DNA from: an uncultured bacterium
Lineage (GTDB): Bacteria; Bacillota_I; Bacilli_A; RFN20; CAG-826
Assembly (NCBI GenBank): GCA_949299395.1
Contig: CASGAB010000005.1
Location: 1-64,000, forward strand
Length of the DNA stretch: 64,000 nucleotides
Reading direction: 5' to 3'
Of this stretch, positions 8,977-17,663 are shown piece after piece. Under the pieces are notes generated by a model that worked only from the letters and a program-made list of their open reading frames with translations, ran no database searches and was not told where the DNA came from. The translations under genes and the position numbers were made by a program. Position 1 is the first letter of the stretch, and every line of letters starts with the position of its first letter.

Positions 8977-9014
8977 ACCTTAATATTCTAAACTATTTTT
9001 AGAAAAAAGGATAA

Positions 9015-10646
9015 TTAATGAAGTTGCTTAACGTCAATTTTTCCAATCAATGTTTTGGGTAATTTATCAATAAAAACAATTTCTTTTGGTTTAGCATAAA
9101 TTGAAGCTTTATCAATAATAGTTTGATTAATTTCTTCTTTATATTTTTCGATATCTTTATTAGAAAAAGCACGATCTAAAGCAACAAATAATTTAATTAA
9201 TGTTCCAAATTTTTCATCTTCAACTCCAATTGCTGCACTTTGGAAAACAAAAGGAAGAGAATTAACAATATTTTCAACTTCACTAGGGAAGATATTAACA
9301 CCTTTAACTTTAATTAATCTCTTAATACGTTGTTCAAAATGAATATAATTTTCTTCATCTAAAAAACCGTAATCACCAGTTTTTAAATATTTTTCACCAT
9401 CAATTTCAATAAAAACATCATCACTATTATTGTTGGTAGAAAAACGATATCCATTCATTAAAGTAGGACCTGCAACAACAATTTCACCACTACTATTAAC
9501 TGGCAAACGATTATTATTTTCATCGACGATTTTTACTTTAACATCTCTTAAAGGTTTCCCAACTGTTCCTTTTTTAGTTTCGGTTAAAGAATTAACTGCT
9601 AAAACAGCGACTGTTTCAGTTAATCCATATCCAACTCCAAGTCGACAAGTTCCACCAGCTTCAATAATTCTAGAATCAAAGCGATCAATTAAAGAGTCAC
9701 TAACAAAATCTCCACCGACAAAGCAGTTTCTTAAATGTCTTAATTTATTACCTTTAAAATTCTTATTTCTTAATAATCCTTCAAAAAGAATTGGAACACC
9801 AATAATAAAATTAATTCTTCCTTTTTTAAGAAGTGAAACTACATCTCTAGCTGAAAATTTAGGCATTAACATATCGCATCCACCAAAAGCGAGTTCAATA
9901 TGAATACAAATTGCTAAACCATAACCATGAAACATTGGTAAAACCGATAAACAATAAGTTTCTTCACCATTTTTATAATCTAAAACATAAAAACACGATT
10001 TACAAACATGTTGAATTGCTCTATTTGATAAAGCGACTGTTTTTGGTTCACCCATTGTTCCGCTACTATGAAGATAAAATGAATCTTTTTCGATATTTTT
10101 ATCAAAATCAGTAATCTTTTCTTTACATTCATAAAATTCATCAAGAGTATAAAATTCTTCATCACTATCTAAATAAGATAAACTTTTTTGATTTAATTTA
10201 TGATATGCAAAATTAATAATTTTATTGCATTCATGAGTTGGACAAACACTATAAACTCGAATACCTTCTTTATTTAATTTTTTAAATTCGTTATAACGAG
10301 TATCTAATACAAAAAGAATTTTTGAATTACATCTTTTTAAGATTTCTTCAAGTTGTTCTTCTTTCATTAATGGATGAATTACATTAGCGATTGCTCCAAT
10401 TTGATTTATCGCATAAAAAAGATAAATTGCTTCAGGAATATTTGGTAAACAAATTGTAATTACATCATTTTCTTTATAACCAAGTTCTTTTAATTTATAG
10501 CTAAAAGTATTGATTTTATCGATTAAATATTTATATGTATAATAACGACCTTTATAATATAAAGCTTTTCTAGAAGGATATTCTTTCCTTGAAAGAAGAA
10601 CGCTTTCATAAAGCGTTCTTGTATCTAAAGCGTTGATATCTGTCAT
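9015..10646 (-). CDS. Acyl-CoA synthetase / AMP-binding ligase
   Basis: This 543-aa member of the adenylate-forming family activates a carboxylic acid, probably a fatty acid, to acyl-AMP and then acyl-CoA. The ATP-binding loop SSGTMGEPKT is at 194-203, with YGLTET and the hinge motif GDYGFLDEENYIHFEQRIKRLI. PKTLIGKI near the C-terminus carries the catalytic Lys536. The substrate cannot be read from the sequence. It starts 23 bp after the acyltransferase-like gene on the same strand, so the two probably form an operon, perhaps supplying an acyl group to a cell-surface polymer. Confidence 0.88.
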   Translation of the reverse strand: MTDINALDTRTLYESVLLSRKEYPSRKALYYKGRYYTYKYLIDKINTFSYKLKELGYKENDVITICLPNIPEAIYLFYAINQIGAIANVIHPLMKEEQLEEILKRCNSKILFVLDTRYNEFKKLNKEGIRVYSVCPTHECNKIINFAYHKLNQKSLSYLDSDEEFYTLDEFYECKEKITDFDKNIEKDSFYLHSSGTMGEPKTVALSNRAIQHVCKSCFYVLDYKNGEETYCLSVLPMFHGYGLAICIHIELAFGGCDMLMPKFSARDVVSLLKKGRINFIIGVPILFEGLLRNKNFKGNKLRHLRNCFVGGDFVSDSLIDRFDSRIIEAGGTCRLGVGYGLTETVAVLAVNSLTETKKGTVGKPLRDVKVKIVDENNNRLPVNSSGEIVVAGPTLMNGYRFSTNNNSDDVFIEIDGEKYLKTGDYGFLDEENYIHFEQRIKRLIKVKGVNIFPSEVENIVNSLPFVFQSAAIGVEDEKFGTLIKLFVALDRAFSNKDIEKYKEEINQTIIDKASIYAKPKEIVFIDKLPKTLIGKIDVKQLH

Positions 10647-10669
10647 AACTTTTTTTATCTTTTAACCTC

Positions 10670-11635
10670 TTAAAAACATAAATGGAATCCTGCTCCCCGA
10701 TATAAGAAACAATGGAAAAGTGTAATGACTGGAATATGTAAAAGATAAAGCCAAATAGTATGTCTTCCTATAAATGTGATAGGTTTTGTAACAATACTTT
10801 CTCTTTTAAATAAAGATTCTTTATCTTTATAAACTGTTGAACCAATAAATTCTCCAATTAAAAAGAATGTTAAATATGGGAAGATTGGGAAAAAATCTCC
10901 TCCCCAAATAGAAAAACCAAATATTGCTCCAAGAACTCCAACTAATCCTTCGCCAAGACTATCAAAATTTGGACCAGGACAAATATTAATGTGTGCTTGT
11001 TTAAAATATAAAGTAATAAAAATTGAAATAATTCCCATTAAAAAGGAAACAAAATACCAAGTTTTAATATTATTTTTTGATAATTTTAAAGTTAACCATT
11101 TAGCAAAATAAACAATTAAAACAATTACTCCATAACAACTTAAAACTCCAAAAGGAATAATATTATATGGAGAAAGCATTCCTATACTCCATCCAATTAT
11201 AGTTAAAATTGTAATTAATAAGCCAGCACCTAATAAAACAATTCCTCTTTTTAAATTGTTTTTACTAAATTTAAAAGAAATACCACTAATTGTAAAAAAT
11301 AAAATTAATACGACAAGTCTAAAAGAAATTCTTAGATCCCAATAATAATACCAACTTCCAGCATTCATATAATGTAATAGCCAATCTGGAACAAAAACAC
11401 CATTACTATTAGGGAAAGGACATGTATAAAAATGACCCGGATTATATCTAATTGAAACATCAAAAAGAGTATAAGAAAAATCAGCAATATTCCACATTAA
11501 ATGATCTAAAACCATTAAAAGAATAGCAAAGCCTCTAACAAAATCGATTTCCCAAACTCTTTTTTTCTTACTTCTTTCGCTATCTAAAACAGCTTTGTTT
11601 TCTAAAGTAGCCGCACCATTAATATTTTCACTCAT
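10670..11635 (-). CDS. HGSNAT-like / DUF1624 membrane acyltransferase
   Basis: This 321-aa polytopic membrane protein has about eight hydrophobic segments. The N-terminal signature WEIDFVRGFAILLMVLDHLMW is typical of the DUF1624 family, related to heparan-alpha-glucosaminide N-acetyltransferase and YeiB-like proteins. The conserved His in LDH is the suspected catalytic residue. Such enzymes move acetyl or acyl groups across or at the membrane. The downstream acyl-CoA synthetase in the same operon could provide the donor. The acceptor is unknown. Confidence 0.72.
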   Translation of the reverse strand: MSENINGAATLENKAVLDSERSKKKRVWEIDFVRGFAILLMVLDHLMWNIADFSYTLFDVSIRYNPGHFYTCPFPNSNGVFVPDWLLHYMNAGSWYYYWDLRISFRLVVLILFFTISGISFKFSKNNLKRGIVLLGAGLLITILTIIGWSIGMLSPYNIIPFGVLSCYGVIVLIVYFAKWLTLKLSKNNIKTWYFVSFLMGIISIFITLYFKQAHINICPGPNFDSLGEGLVGVLGAIFGFSIWGGDFFPIFPYLTFFLIGEFIGSTVYKDKESLFKRESIVTKPITFIGRHTIWLYLLHIPVITLFHCFLYRGAGFHLCF

Positions 11636-11715
11636 AACCTTAAAAATTATACCTTATTTAACTAAGTATTTTAATTAATATTAGTCTATTAAAAAGAGAA
11701 AAGATAAATAAATAA

Positions 11716-11746
11716 AAAAATTAGAGGTGAACCTCTAATTTTTAAT
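11716..11746 (-). terminator. Rho-independent terminator of the 11772 locus
   Basis: A 12-bp perfect inverted repeat AAAATTAGAGGT/ACCTCTAATTTT with a minimal loop is followed on the minus strand by T-rich sequence. It lies just after the stop at 11772, and its symmetry could make it work in both directions. Confidence 0.75.
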
Positions 11747-11771
11747 TATAAATAAGAATAAATAATATAAA

Positions 11772-12383
11772 TTAATTATTTTCTTCTTTAGGTGTATTTT
11801 TTTGAACAATACCATGAATCAACCTAACTAAGAAGATTAATGCAAAACAAACTGCACAAATAATTCCACCAACTGGGATATCAACTTTTAAATCTTCAAA
11901 TGAAATAGTAGCACCTGATCCAACAGTATCTTGAACAAAAGTATCATTAATTGCAAAGAAGAAAACCCCTTGAAGTGCAACTAAAACTGTACCAACTAAA
12001 CTTGATAAAGCACCAATTAAGCAAAGATTTTTCTTTCTCCAGAAAACAGCAATTAAAACAACACCTACTAATCCTAAGACAACACCAATAAATGTTGCAT
12101 AATCAAATTTAAGTGTAGCAACATAAGCTAAATTTGAAACAGAAACGATTCCATTTAAGAATAATTCAGAACTGAATTCACCATTTGTTCCACCAAACAG
12201 GCCTAAAAATGCAGGAACATTAATTGCTAAAGTTGTAATTTTTTCATTACCTAAAAGGTCAGTTCCTACTTCTGTGAATGTTACTGCAGGTGAAATTGAA
12301 ATAATACAAAAAGCGCCAATTGCGAATATTACACCAATAACAATGGTCCAAAATACTCTGCCTAAGGCTTTTAAAACTTTTAT
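11772..12383 (-). pseudogene. Paralogue of the 12568 membrane protein with start codon ATA; no Met codon at all
   Basis: The minus strand is open for 203 codons and aligns end to end with the neighbour at 12568-13167. Shared blocks include KVLKALGRVFWT, PAFLGLFGGT, FDYATFIG, LVGTVLVALQGVFF, and IPVGGIICAVCF. The position of the neighbour's ATG is ATA here (12381-12383). The ribosome binding site has changed from AAAGGAG to TAAGAG. The frame contains no ATG or GTG, and no useful upstream start precedes an in-frame TGA. It is either a very recent pseudogene or a gene using a rare AUA start. It has four predicted membrane segments and no known function. Confidence 0.7.
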
Positions 12384-12487
12384 AGATTTTATTCTCTTAT
12401 TAAAATATAAAAATCATTTATAATTATATACTTACCAACTAGTAAAGACTTTAAAAACTTATTAAAAAAAGACAATATTTGTATAAT

Positions 12488-12524
12488 AAAAGACCCTTAT
12501 AAATTATAAAATTTGGGTCTTTTT
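12488..12524 (-). terminator. Rho-independent terminator of the 12568 gene
   Basis: The stem AAAGACCC/GGGTCTTT with an AT-rich loop is followed by TTTTATTATA on the minus strand. It lies 45 bp beyond the stop of the 12568 gene, separating it from the paralogous copy. Confidence 0.7.
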
Positions 12525-12567
12525 ACTTATAGGTAGGAAAATTAAATTATTAATATAAATTTATTAT

Positions 12568-13167
12568 TTATTTATGAGCTTTTTCAACGATTCCATGGAT
12601 TAATCCAACTAAAAAGATTAAACCAAAACAAATCGCACAAATAATTCCACCAATTGGAACTGCTACTGAAGTGAATTCCATTGAAATAAGATCACCTACA
12701 TTAGCACTTTCATTAATAAATGCTTCGTTAACTGCTTGGAAGAAAACTCCTTGAAGTGAAACTAAAACTGTTCCAACTAATGATACTAAAGAACCAATTA
12801 AACAAAGGTTTTTATGTCTCCAGCAGATAATAACAAGTAAAGCACCAGCTAAACCAACTAAAAGTGCAATAAATGTTCCGTAATCAAAATTTAATGTTTG
12901 AGAGAAAGGACCACTTTCAATTCCTTCTTCGACACCTTCAACAAAGGTAATCATTGTAAATTGATCGCTTGTTCCTCCAAAAACACCTAAAAATGCTGGA
13001 GCATTAACAATTGCAGTCATAGTTGTTTCACCAACTAAAGGAACTGAAATTGTTGCAACTAAACTTAATGCTGGAGTGATTGCAATCGTACAAAAAACAC
13101 CACCAACAAGTAAAACTACGAGGACAATTGTCCAAAAAACCCTACCTAAAGCTTTTAAAACTTTCAT
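12568..13167 (-). CDS. Four-segment membrane protein of unknown function (199 aa)
   Basis: The N-terminus MKVLKALGRVFWT precedes a first membrane segment. Three more hydrophobic segments lie at about 90-113, 120-142 and 167-193, and the loops carry few charges. A good AAAGGAG site precedes the ATG. A second, closely related copy lies directly downstream (11772-12383), so the gene has been tandemly duplicated. I do not recognise the family; the overall plan resembles small tetraspan membrane proteins. Confidence 0.75.
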   Translation of the reverse strand: MKVLKALGRVFWTIVLVVLLVGGVFCTIAITPALSLVATISVPLVGETTMTAIVNAPAFLGVFGGTSDQFTMITFVEGVEEGIESGPFSQTLNFDYGTFIALLVGLAGALLVIICWRHKNLCLIGSLVSLVGTVLVSLQGVFFQAVNEAFINESANVGDLISMEFTSVAVPIGGIICAICFGLIFLVGLIHGIVEKAHK

Positions 13168-13283
13168 AGATTTTATTCTCCTTTATGAAAATTTAAATTT
13201 ATATATACATATTATACAGTCAAAGTTTGAAAAATACTTGATTAAATTAATCAAATAATTAACTTATTGTCGGTTATTTTCCT

Positions 13284-13327
13284 CAAAATAAAAACCTTCT
13301 TATCTATTATCTAGAACAAGAAGGTTT
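13284..13327 (-). terminator. Terminator overlapping the stop of the CobW-type gene
   Basis: The stem AAACCTTCTT/AAGAAGGTTT (about 13292-13327) is followed on the minus strand by GTTTTTATTTT. The 5' arm overlaps the stop codon of the 13326 gene by two bases. Confidence 0.7.
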
Positions 13328-14288
13328 AGCTTATATTATTTTTAGGTAAAACGAAGCGATTTCTTAACTTCATTTTTTCAATTGAATAACCAATAAAGAC
13401 TACTTCACTTTCTTTAACTATACCTTCACTATTATCGATGTTTTCAGGAATATATTCAGTTAAAGTATAAATGCCATTTACCATTTCAAAATGATACATC
13501 TTATCTTTTATTTTAATAAATCCTTTTGCACGATTTATTAAGCCGTAATATCCACGAGAAATATCTTCTAAAATCGAAATAAGTTCGTATTCACTAGTTA
13601 AATTTATTTCTCTTTTTAGTGAAAAGTTAGTAACCGGAACTTCTTTTATTTTTTTAGTTAATTCTCTATCATCAAGTTTTTCTTTATTAATAAAGATTTC
13701 TTTAAAGAAAATTTCATCATATAAGGAATAATGTTTATCGTTAATTACCCTAGCTTGAGGATTAATTTCTTTGATAAATTCCGTTATTTTTTCTTTTTCA
13801 TTATCATTAAATCTTTCGTTTTTTGAAACAACTACTATTGAAGCATATTCAATTTGATCTTTTAAACAAGGATCTAAGTTTTTTAAATTTTTATTATTTA
13901 ATAGTTGATATAAATAAAGTCCATCAACGATAGTTATCGCATTTAAAATATCAATTCTTTCATATTTAATCTTTTTTAAATTATTTAAAATTGATGATAA
14001 ATACCCTACTCCAGTTGGTTCAACTATTAAATAATCTGGATCAAAAGTATTAGAAATTGTTAATACCGAGCTAGAAAATTCACCTTTAGAAGAGCAACAA
14101 ATACATCCTTCGGTAAATTCATATACCTTTAAATCAGTATTATTTTCTTTTAAAGAGGAGCTATCAATATTGATAGCTCCATATTCATTTTCTAATATAC
14201 AATAATCTCTTTTAGTCTTTTTAATTATTTCTTTGATAAATGTAGTTTTACCTGCTCCTAAAAAGCCTGAAATAACTAAAATATCCAT
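13326..14288 (-). CDS. G3E-family GTPase, CobW/ZNG1-like
   Basis: This 320-aa GTPase is of the CobW family, which includes metal chaperones that load zinc or cobalt into client enzymes using GTP. The P-loop GFLGAGKTT is at 8-16, the metal-binding C-x-C-C motif at C62-I-C64-C65 (EGCICC), and Walker B-like IVEPTGVG follows. The C-terminal CobW_C region ends with IGYSIEKMKLRNRF. No cobalamin genes are nearby, so a zinc or general metallochaperone role is more likely than B12 synthesis. It lies 21 bp after the zinc-dependent alcohol dehydrogenase gene on the same strand, a suggestive pairing. Confidence 0.82.
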   Translation of the reverse strand: MDILVISGFLGAGKTTFIKEIIKKTKRDYCILENEYGAINIDSSSLKENNTDLKVYEFTEGCICCSSKGEFSSSVLTISNTFDPDYLIVEPTGVGYLSSILNNLKKIKYERIDILNAITIVDGLYLYQLLNNKNLKNLDPCLKDQIEYASIVVVSKNERFNDNEKEKITEFIKEINPQARVINDKHYSLYDEIFFKEIFINKEKLDDRELTKKIKEVPVTNFSLKREINLTSEYELISILEDISRGYYGLINRAKGFIKIKDKMYHFEMVNGIYTLTEYIPENIDNSEGIVKESEVVFIGYSIEKMKLRNRFVLPKNNIS

Positions 14289-14309
14289 TTATTTATATAT
14301 AGATATAGA

Positions 14310-15368
14310 TTATTTAATTCTAACGACTGGTTTAATTAAATCTTTTGGTTTATCTCTCATTAAGAAGAGTGCTTCTTCTAAATGTTCCCAACCATCAAAG
14401 ACATGTGTAACGAGTGGATGGACATCGAGTTTACCAGCAGAAACTAATGAACCAAGTTTTTCCATTCTTAATCTTCCGCCTGGCATTAAACCGCCATTAA
14501 TTTGTTTATGACCCATACCAACACCCCATTCTGTACGAGGAATGTTAACATATTGTCCACTTCCTAAATAGTTGACGTTACCAATTTTTCCGCCTGGTTT
14601 TAAACAATCGACTGCTTGTTCGAATGTTTCACATTCGCCACCTGCGATAATAACTTTATCAACACCTTTTCCACCTGTCATTTTTAAGACTTGTTCAGCG
14701 ATAGGACCATCTTTATAAGAGATGAAATCTGTAGCACCGTATTTTTTAGCTGCTTCAACACAAACTGGACGTGTACCAACAGCAATAATTCTACTAGCAC
14801 CTCTTAAAGCGGCACCAGCAACTGACATTAATCCAACAGGACCAATACCAATAACTAAGACACTATCACCAAATTGAACATCAGCGAGTTCAACACCATG
14901 GAAACCTGTAGGAACCATGTCTGATAACATACATGCATCAACTGGATCAATATTGTCTGGTAAAAGTGCTAAGTTACCATCAGCATCATTAACATGGAAG
15001 AATTCTGAGAAAACACCATCTTTGAAGTTTGAGAATTTCCATCCAGCAAGCATTCCACCCGAATGCATTGAATAACCTGCTTGAGCTTCAAGTGAGTTCC
15101 AATCTGGAGTAATTGCAGGAACTAAAACTTTGTCGCCTGGTTTGAAATCTTTAACTAAAGATCCAACCTTAACAACTTCAGCGCAACATTCATGACCTAA
15201 AATCATGTTATGTCTTTCGCCAATAGCGCCTTCCCATAATGTATGAATATCAGATGTACAAATTGCAACAGCAAGTGGTTTACAAATAGCATCTAATGGT
15301 CCACATTCTGGGACTTCTTTTTCGATCCAGCCTGATTCGCCGATCTTTAACATTGCATAACCTTTCAT
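14310..15368 (-). CDS. adh: NADP-dependent secondary (isopropanol-type) alcohol dehydrogenase
   Basis: This 352-aa medium-chain dehydrogenase is very similar in plan to the Clostridium beijerinckii / Thermoanaerobacter secondary alcohol dehydrogenases. It starts MKGYAMLKIGESGWIEKE, has PLAVAICTSDIHT and ends with KPKDLIKPVV. The catalytic zinc ligands are all present: Cys37, His59 with Glu60, and Asp150. The nucleotide site has the GIGPVG fold and GTRP at about 198-201, the pattern associated with NADP(H). It would interconvert ketones and secondary alcohols in fermentation. A GGAGG site precedes the ATG. Confidence 0.9.
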   Translation of the reverse strand: MKGYAMLKIGESGWIEKEVPECGPLDAICKPLAVAICTSDIHTLWEGAIGERHNMILGHECCAEVVKVGSLVKDFKPGDKVLVPAITPDWNSLEAQAGYSMHSGGMLAGWKFSNFKDGVFSEFFHVNDADGNLALLPDNIDPVDACMLSDMVPTGFHGVELADVQFGDSVLVIGIGPVGLMSVAGAALRGASRIIAVGTRPVCVEAAKKYGATDFISYKDGPIAEQVLKMTGGKGVDKVIIAGGECETFEQAVDCLKPGGKIGNVNYLGSGQYVNIPRTEWGVGMGHKQINGGLMPGGRLRMEKLGSLVSAGKLDVHPLVTHVFDGWEHLEEALFLMRDKPKDLIKPVVRIK

Positions 15369-15475
15369 TAAATTTCCTCCGTTATGTAAATATTTTTTAT
15401 TTTACAAGAAGAAGACTTTTCGTGCATTAATTTTGATAAGATTTTTTTAACTATTTTGTTATTTTTTGTAACGAC

Positions 15476-15521
15476 AAAAAGATAGTAATTTTTTTAGTAA
15501 AATTAACTCAAAATTACTATC
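15476..15521 (-). terminator. Terminator overlapping the end of the LDH-like gene
   Basis: The inverted repeat GATAGTAATTTT (15481-15492) / AAAATTACTATC (15510-15521) is followed on the minus strand by TTTTTG. The stop codon of the LDH-like gene (15503-15505) lies in the loop. Confidence 0.65.
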
Positions 15522-16456
15522 AATTTTTTATAATTTTTATCTTTAATTAAGTTAACAAGATTATCCTTTGAATATTCTAGTTTTTTAGTTTCTTCCTCTG
15601 ATAAATTTTGATTTTCTATAATCACCGCACCTTCTTTATTCAAATTAACTAAATAAGAATAGGCAAAATCTTTTGATGGAGCTAAAACACTTAAAGATAA
15701 GTTAATATTTTTATCGTCAATTATATTTTTTACGATAAATGAAGCACATTCGCTAACTCCATAATAGGTTGATCCCTTTTCTTGAAGGATATAAAAACCT
15801 CTTTTTTTAACTTCATCTTCTATTTCATTTCTATCGATATTTATCGAATTTTCCTTTAAATAATCATTAAGTAAAAAACCTTTAATTTTTGTTGAATCAA
15901 ATAAAGGAACTGCTCCAGCACCATGTTCACCCAGAACAAATCCATCAATATCTCTAGGATCAACATTTAATTTTTCACCTAAGATATTTTTATAACGATT
16001 CGTATCTAATAAAGTTCCAGTTCCAATTATTTTTTTATTATCTATATAAGATAAATATTTGGTTGTATAGTAAGTTAAAATATCGACTGGATTAGATGCG
16101 ACAATGATAAATCCATTATAATTTACTTTTTGAATTTCTTTTAAAATACTATCGAAAATTTTTAAAGCGGCATCAGTTTGTTCAAGTCTAGATTTAAACC
16201 CTCCTTGAGCAAGACCGGCAGCAATAAAAATAAATTCGACATTATTATCGATTAAATCGCTATATTTTCCTTTCTTAATGTTAGTTTTATAAGATAAAAA
16301 AGATCCATCATTTAAGTCTTTTACTTCTCCTTCAACTAACTTGTCATTTATATCTATTAAATATATTTCATCGAATAAATTTTCTTTAGTTATTGAATAG
16401 GCAATCGTTTTTCCAACATATCCTAGCCCAATAACTGCAGCATTTCTTTTTTTCAT
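15503..16456 (-). CDS. L-lactate dehydrogenase-like 2-hydroxyacid dehydrogenase
   Basis: This 317-aa NAD-dependent enzyme is of the lactate/malate dehydrogenase family. The Rossmann motif is GLGYVG (10-15). The catalytic pair is Asp151 (LLDTNR) and His178 (GEHG), and the substrate carboxylate is held by Arg154. The mobile loop reads AQGGFKSRLEQ rather than the usual QKPGETRLDL, so it is divergent and the exact substrate (pyruvate or another 2-oxoacid) is uncertain. It probably reoxidises NADH in fermentation. A palindrome CTCTAT-cga-ATAGAG lies at 16474-16488, just before the gene, and may be an operator. Confidence 0.78.
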   Translation of the reverse strand: MKKRNAAVIGLGYVGKTIAYSITKENLFDEIYLIDINDKLVEGEVKDLNDGSFLSYKTNIKKGKYSDLIDNNVEFIFIAAGLAQGGFKSRLEQTDAALKIFDSILKEIQKVNYNGFIIVASNPVDILTYYTTKYLSYIDNKKIIGTGTLLDTNRYKNILGEKLNVDPRDIDGFVLGEHGAGAVPLFDSTKIKGFLLNDYLKENSINIDRNEIEDEVKKRGFYILQEKGSTYYGVSECASFIVKNIIDDKNINLSLSVLAPSKDFAYSYLVNLNKEGAVIIENQNLSEEETKKLEYSKDNLVNLIKDKNYKKLIVILS

Positions 16457-16473
16457 ATTTTTTATTAATACCT

Positions 16474-16488
16474 CTCTATCGAATAGAG
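16474..16488 (-). promoter_or_regulatory. Palindrome upstream of the LDH-like gene
   Basis: CTCTAT-CGA-ATAGAG is a perfect 6-bp inverted repeat with 3-bp spacer, 18-32 bp before the start codon. It is well placed for a repressor site; no particular regulator family is recognisable. Confidence 0.35.
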
Positions 16489-16539
16489 TAATCTAGCAAT
16501 CAGTTTTTGTAAATCAAGATGCTTAAAATTCACCAAATT

Positions 16540-16562
16540 AAAAGCGCCATTTTAGGCGTTTT
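16540..16562 (-). terminator. Terminator of the nrd operon
   Basis: AAAACGCC-TAAAAT-GGCGCTTTT on the minus strand forms an eight-bp stem followed by a T run. It lies 12 bp after the nrdB stop. Confidence 0.75.
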
Positions 16563-16573
16563 AATTTATGGTA

Positions 16574-17626
16574 TTATAAGTCATCTTTTAAAGCACTTGA
16601 TTTAGCATATGCTGTACTTCTTGCTTCAAAGAAGTCAGTTTTAATCATATTTGCATCACTATATGTTGAAACCCAGCTCATTGATTCAGGTTCTTTATCG
16701 TGTCCTTCATAAATTGGAGCAAATCCTAAGTTAGCACATCTTAAATTACCTAAATATTTGATATAATCATCGACCATTGTTTCATTTAATCCTGGAATAT
16801 CATTACCAATAATATATTTTCCCCAAGCCATTTCTTGTTCACAACCTTCTTTAATCATCGCTCTAAGTTCATCGATTGTTTCAGGAGTGAATAACCATGG
16901 TTCTTCTTTTTGGAGTTCATGAATAATGTTTCTAAATAGCCATAAATGGGTATTTTCATCTCTATTAATATAACGAATTTCTTGGACACTACCAGGCATT
17001 TTTCCATTTCTTCCTAAATTATAGAAAAACATAAATCCACTATAAAAATAAACACCTTCTAAGATATAGTTAGCACACATAACCCTTAAAAGTGTGTGGT
17101 AATCCTTATGTTCAACAAGTTCATTGTAACAATTACCAATAAATGTATTTCTTCTTAATAAATGTTCATCATTTTTCCATTGATAAAGAATATCTTCTCT
17201 TTCGGTTGGTGAACAAATTGTATCTAACATATAAGAATATGCTTGAGAATGGATAGATTCTTGATAATTTTGAATGTTAAGACAAAGATTTACTTCATTT
17301 GCAGTAATATATTCACCAACATTTGGTAAATTTGCTGTTTGAATTGAATCTAAGAAAACTAAGAACGATAAAACTTTGTCATAAGCTCTTTTTTCTGCAG
17401 GAATTAAAAGATTTCTATAATCTTTAACATCTTGAGAAAGATTGATTTCTTCTGGGATCCAGAAGTTATTCATTGCTTGACGATACCAATCACTGACCCA
17501 TGAATATTTCATGTTATTAAAGTCATTTAAATTAGTAGTATTTCCACCAATCATTCTTCTATTTGCAACTTCAATGTCGCCGTTAGGATTAAATAATGCT
17601 TTTCTACTTAAAGATTTGTTTTCCAT
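16574..17626 (-). CDS. nrdB: Class I ribonucleotide reductase small subunit
   Basis: This 350-aa radical-generating subunit is ferritin-like. The metal ligands are recognisable: Asp93 (FLDSIQ), Glu123 and His126 (QESIHSQAY), and the second set in YILEGVYF and RDENTHLW. A Tyr at 130 occupies the radical position four residues after the first His, as in E. coli NrdB. It pairs with the large subunit encoded 37 bp upstream on the same strand. A class I enzyme needs oxygen or an oxidant, notable beside otherwise fermentative genes. Confidence 0.92.
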   Translation of the reverse strand: MENKSLSRKALFNPNGDIEVANRRMIGGNTTNLNDFNNMKYSWVSDWYRQAMNNFWIPEEINLSQDVKDYRNLLIPAEKRAYDKVLSFLVFLDSIQTANLPNVGEYITANEVNLCLNIQNYQESIHSQAYSYMLDTICSPTEREDILYQWKNDEHLLRRNTFIGNCYNELVEHKDYHTLLRVMCANYILEGVYFYSGFMFFYNLGRNGKMPGSVQEIRYINRDENTHLWLFRNIIHELQKEEPWLFTPETIDELRAMIKEGCEQEMAWGKYIIGNDIPGLNETMVDDYIKYLGNLRCANLGFAPIYEGHDKEPESMSWVSTYSDANMIKTDFFEARSTAYAKSSALKDDL

Positions 17627-17663
17627 ATTAATTTCTCCATAAAATTATTATTTTTTATATTAA

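Noticed and set aside
9430-9903. 157-codon plus-strand frame opposite the acyl-CoA ligase
   Set aside because: It is antisense to a well-conserved enzyme and is rich in Ser/Pro/Leu, as expected for a shadow of AT-rich coding DNA.
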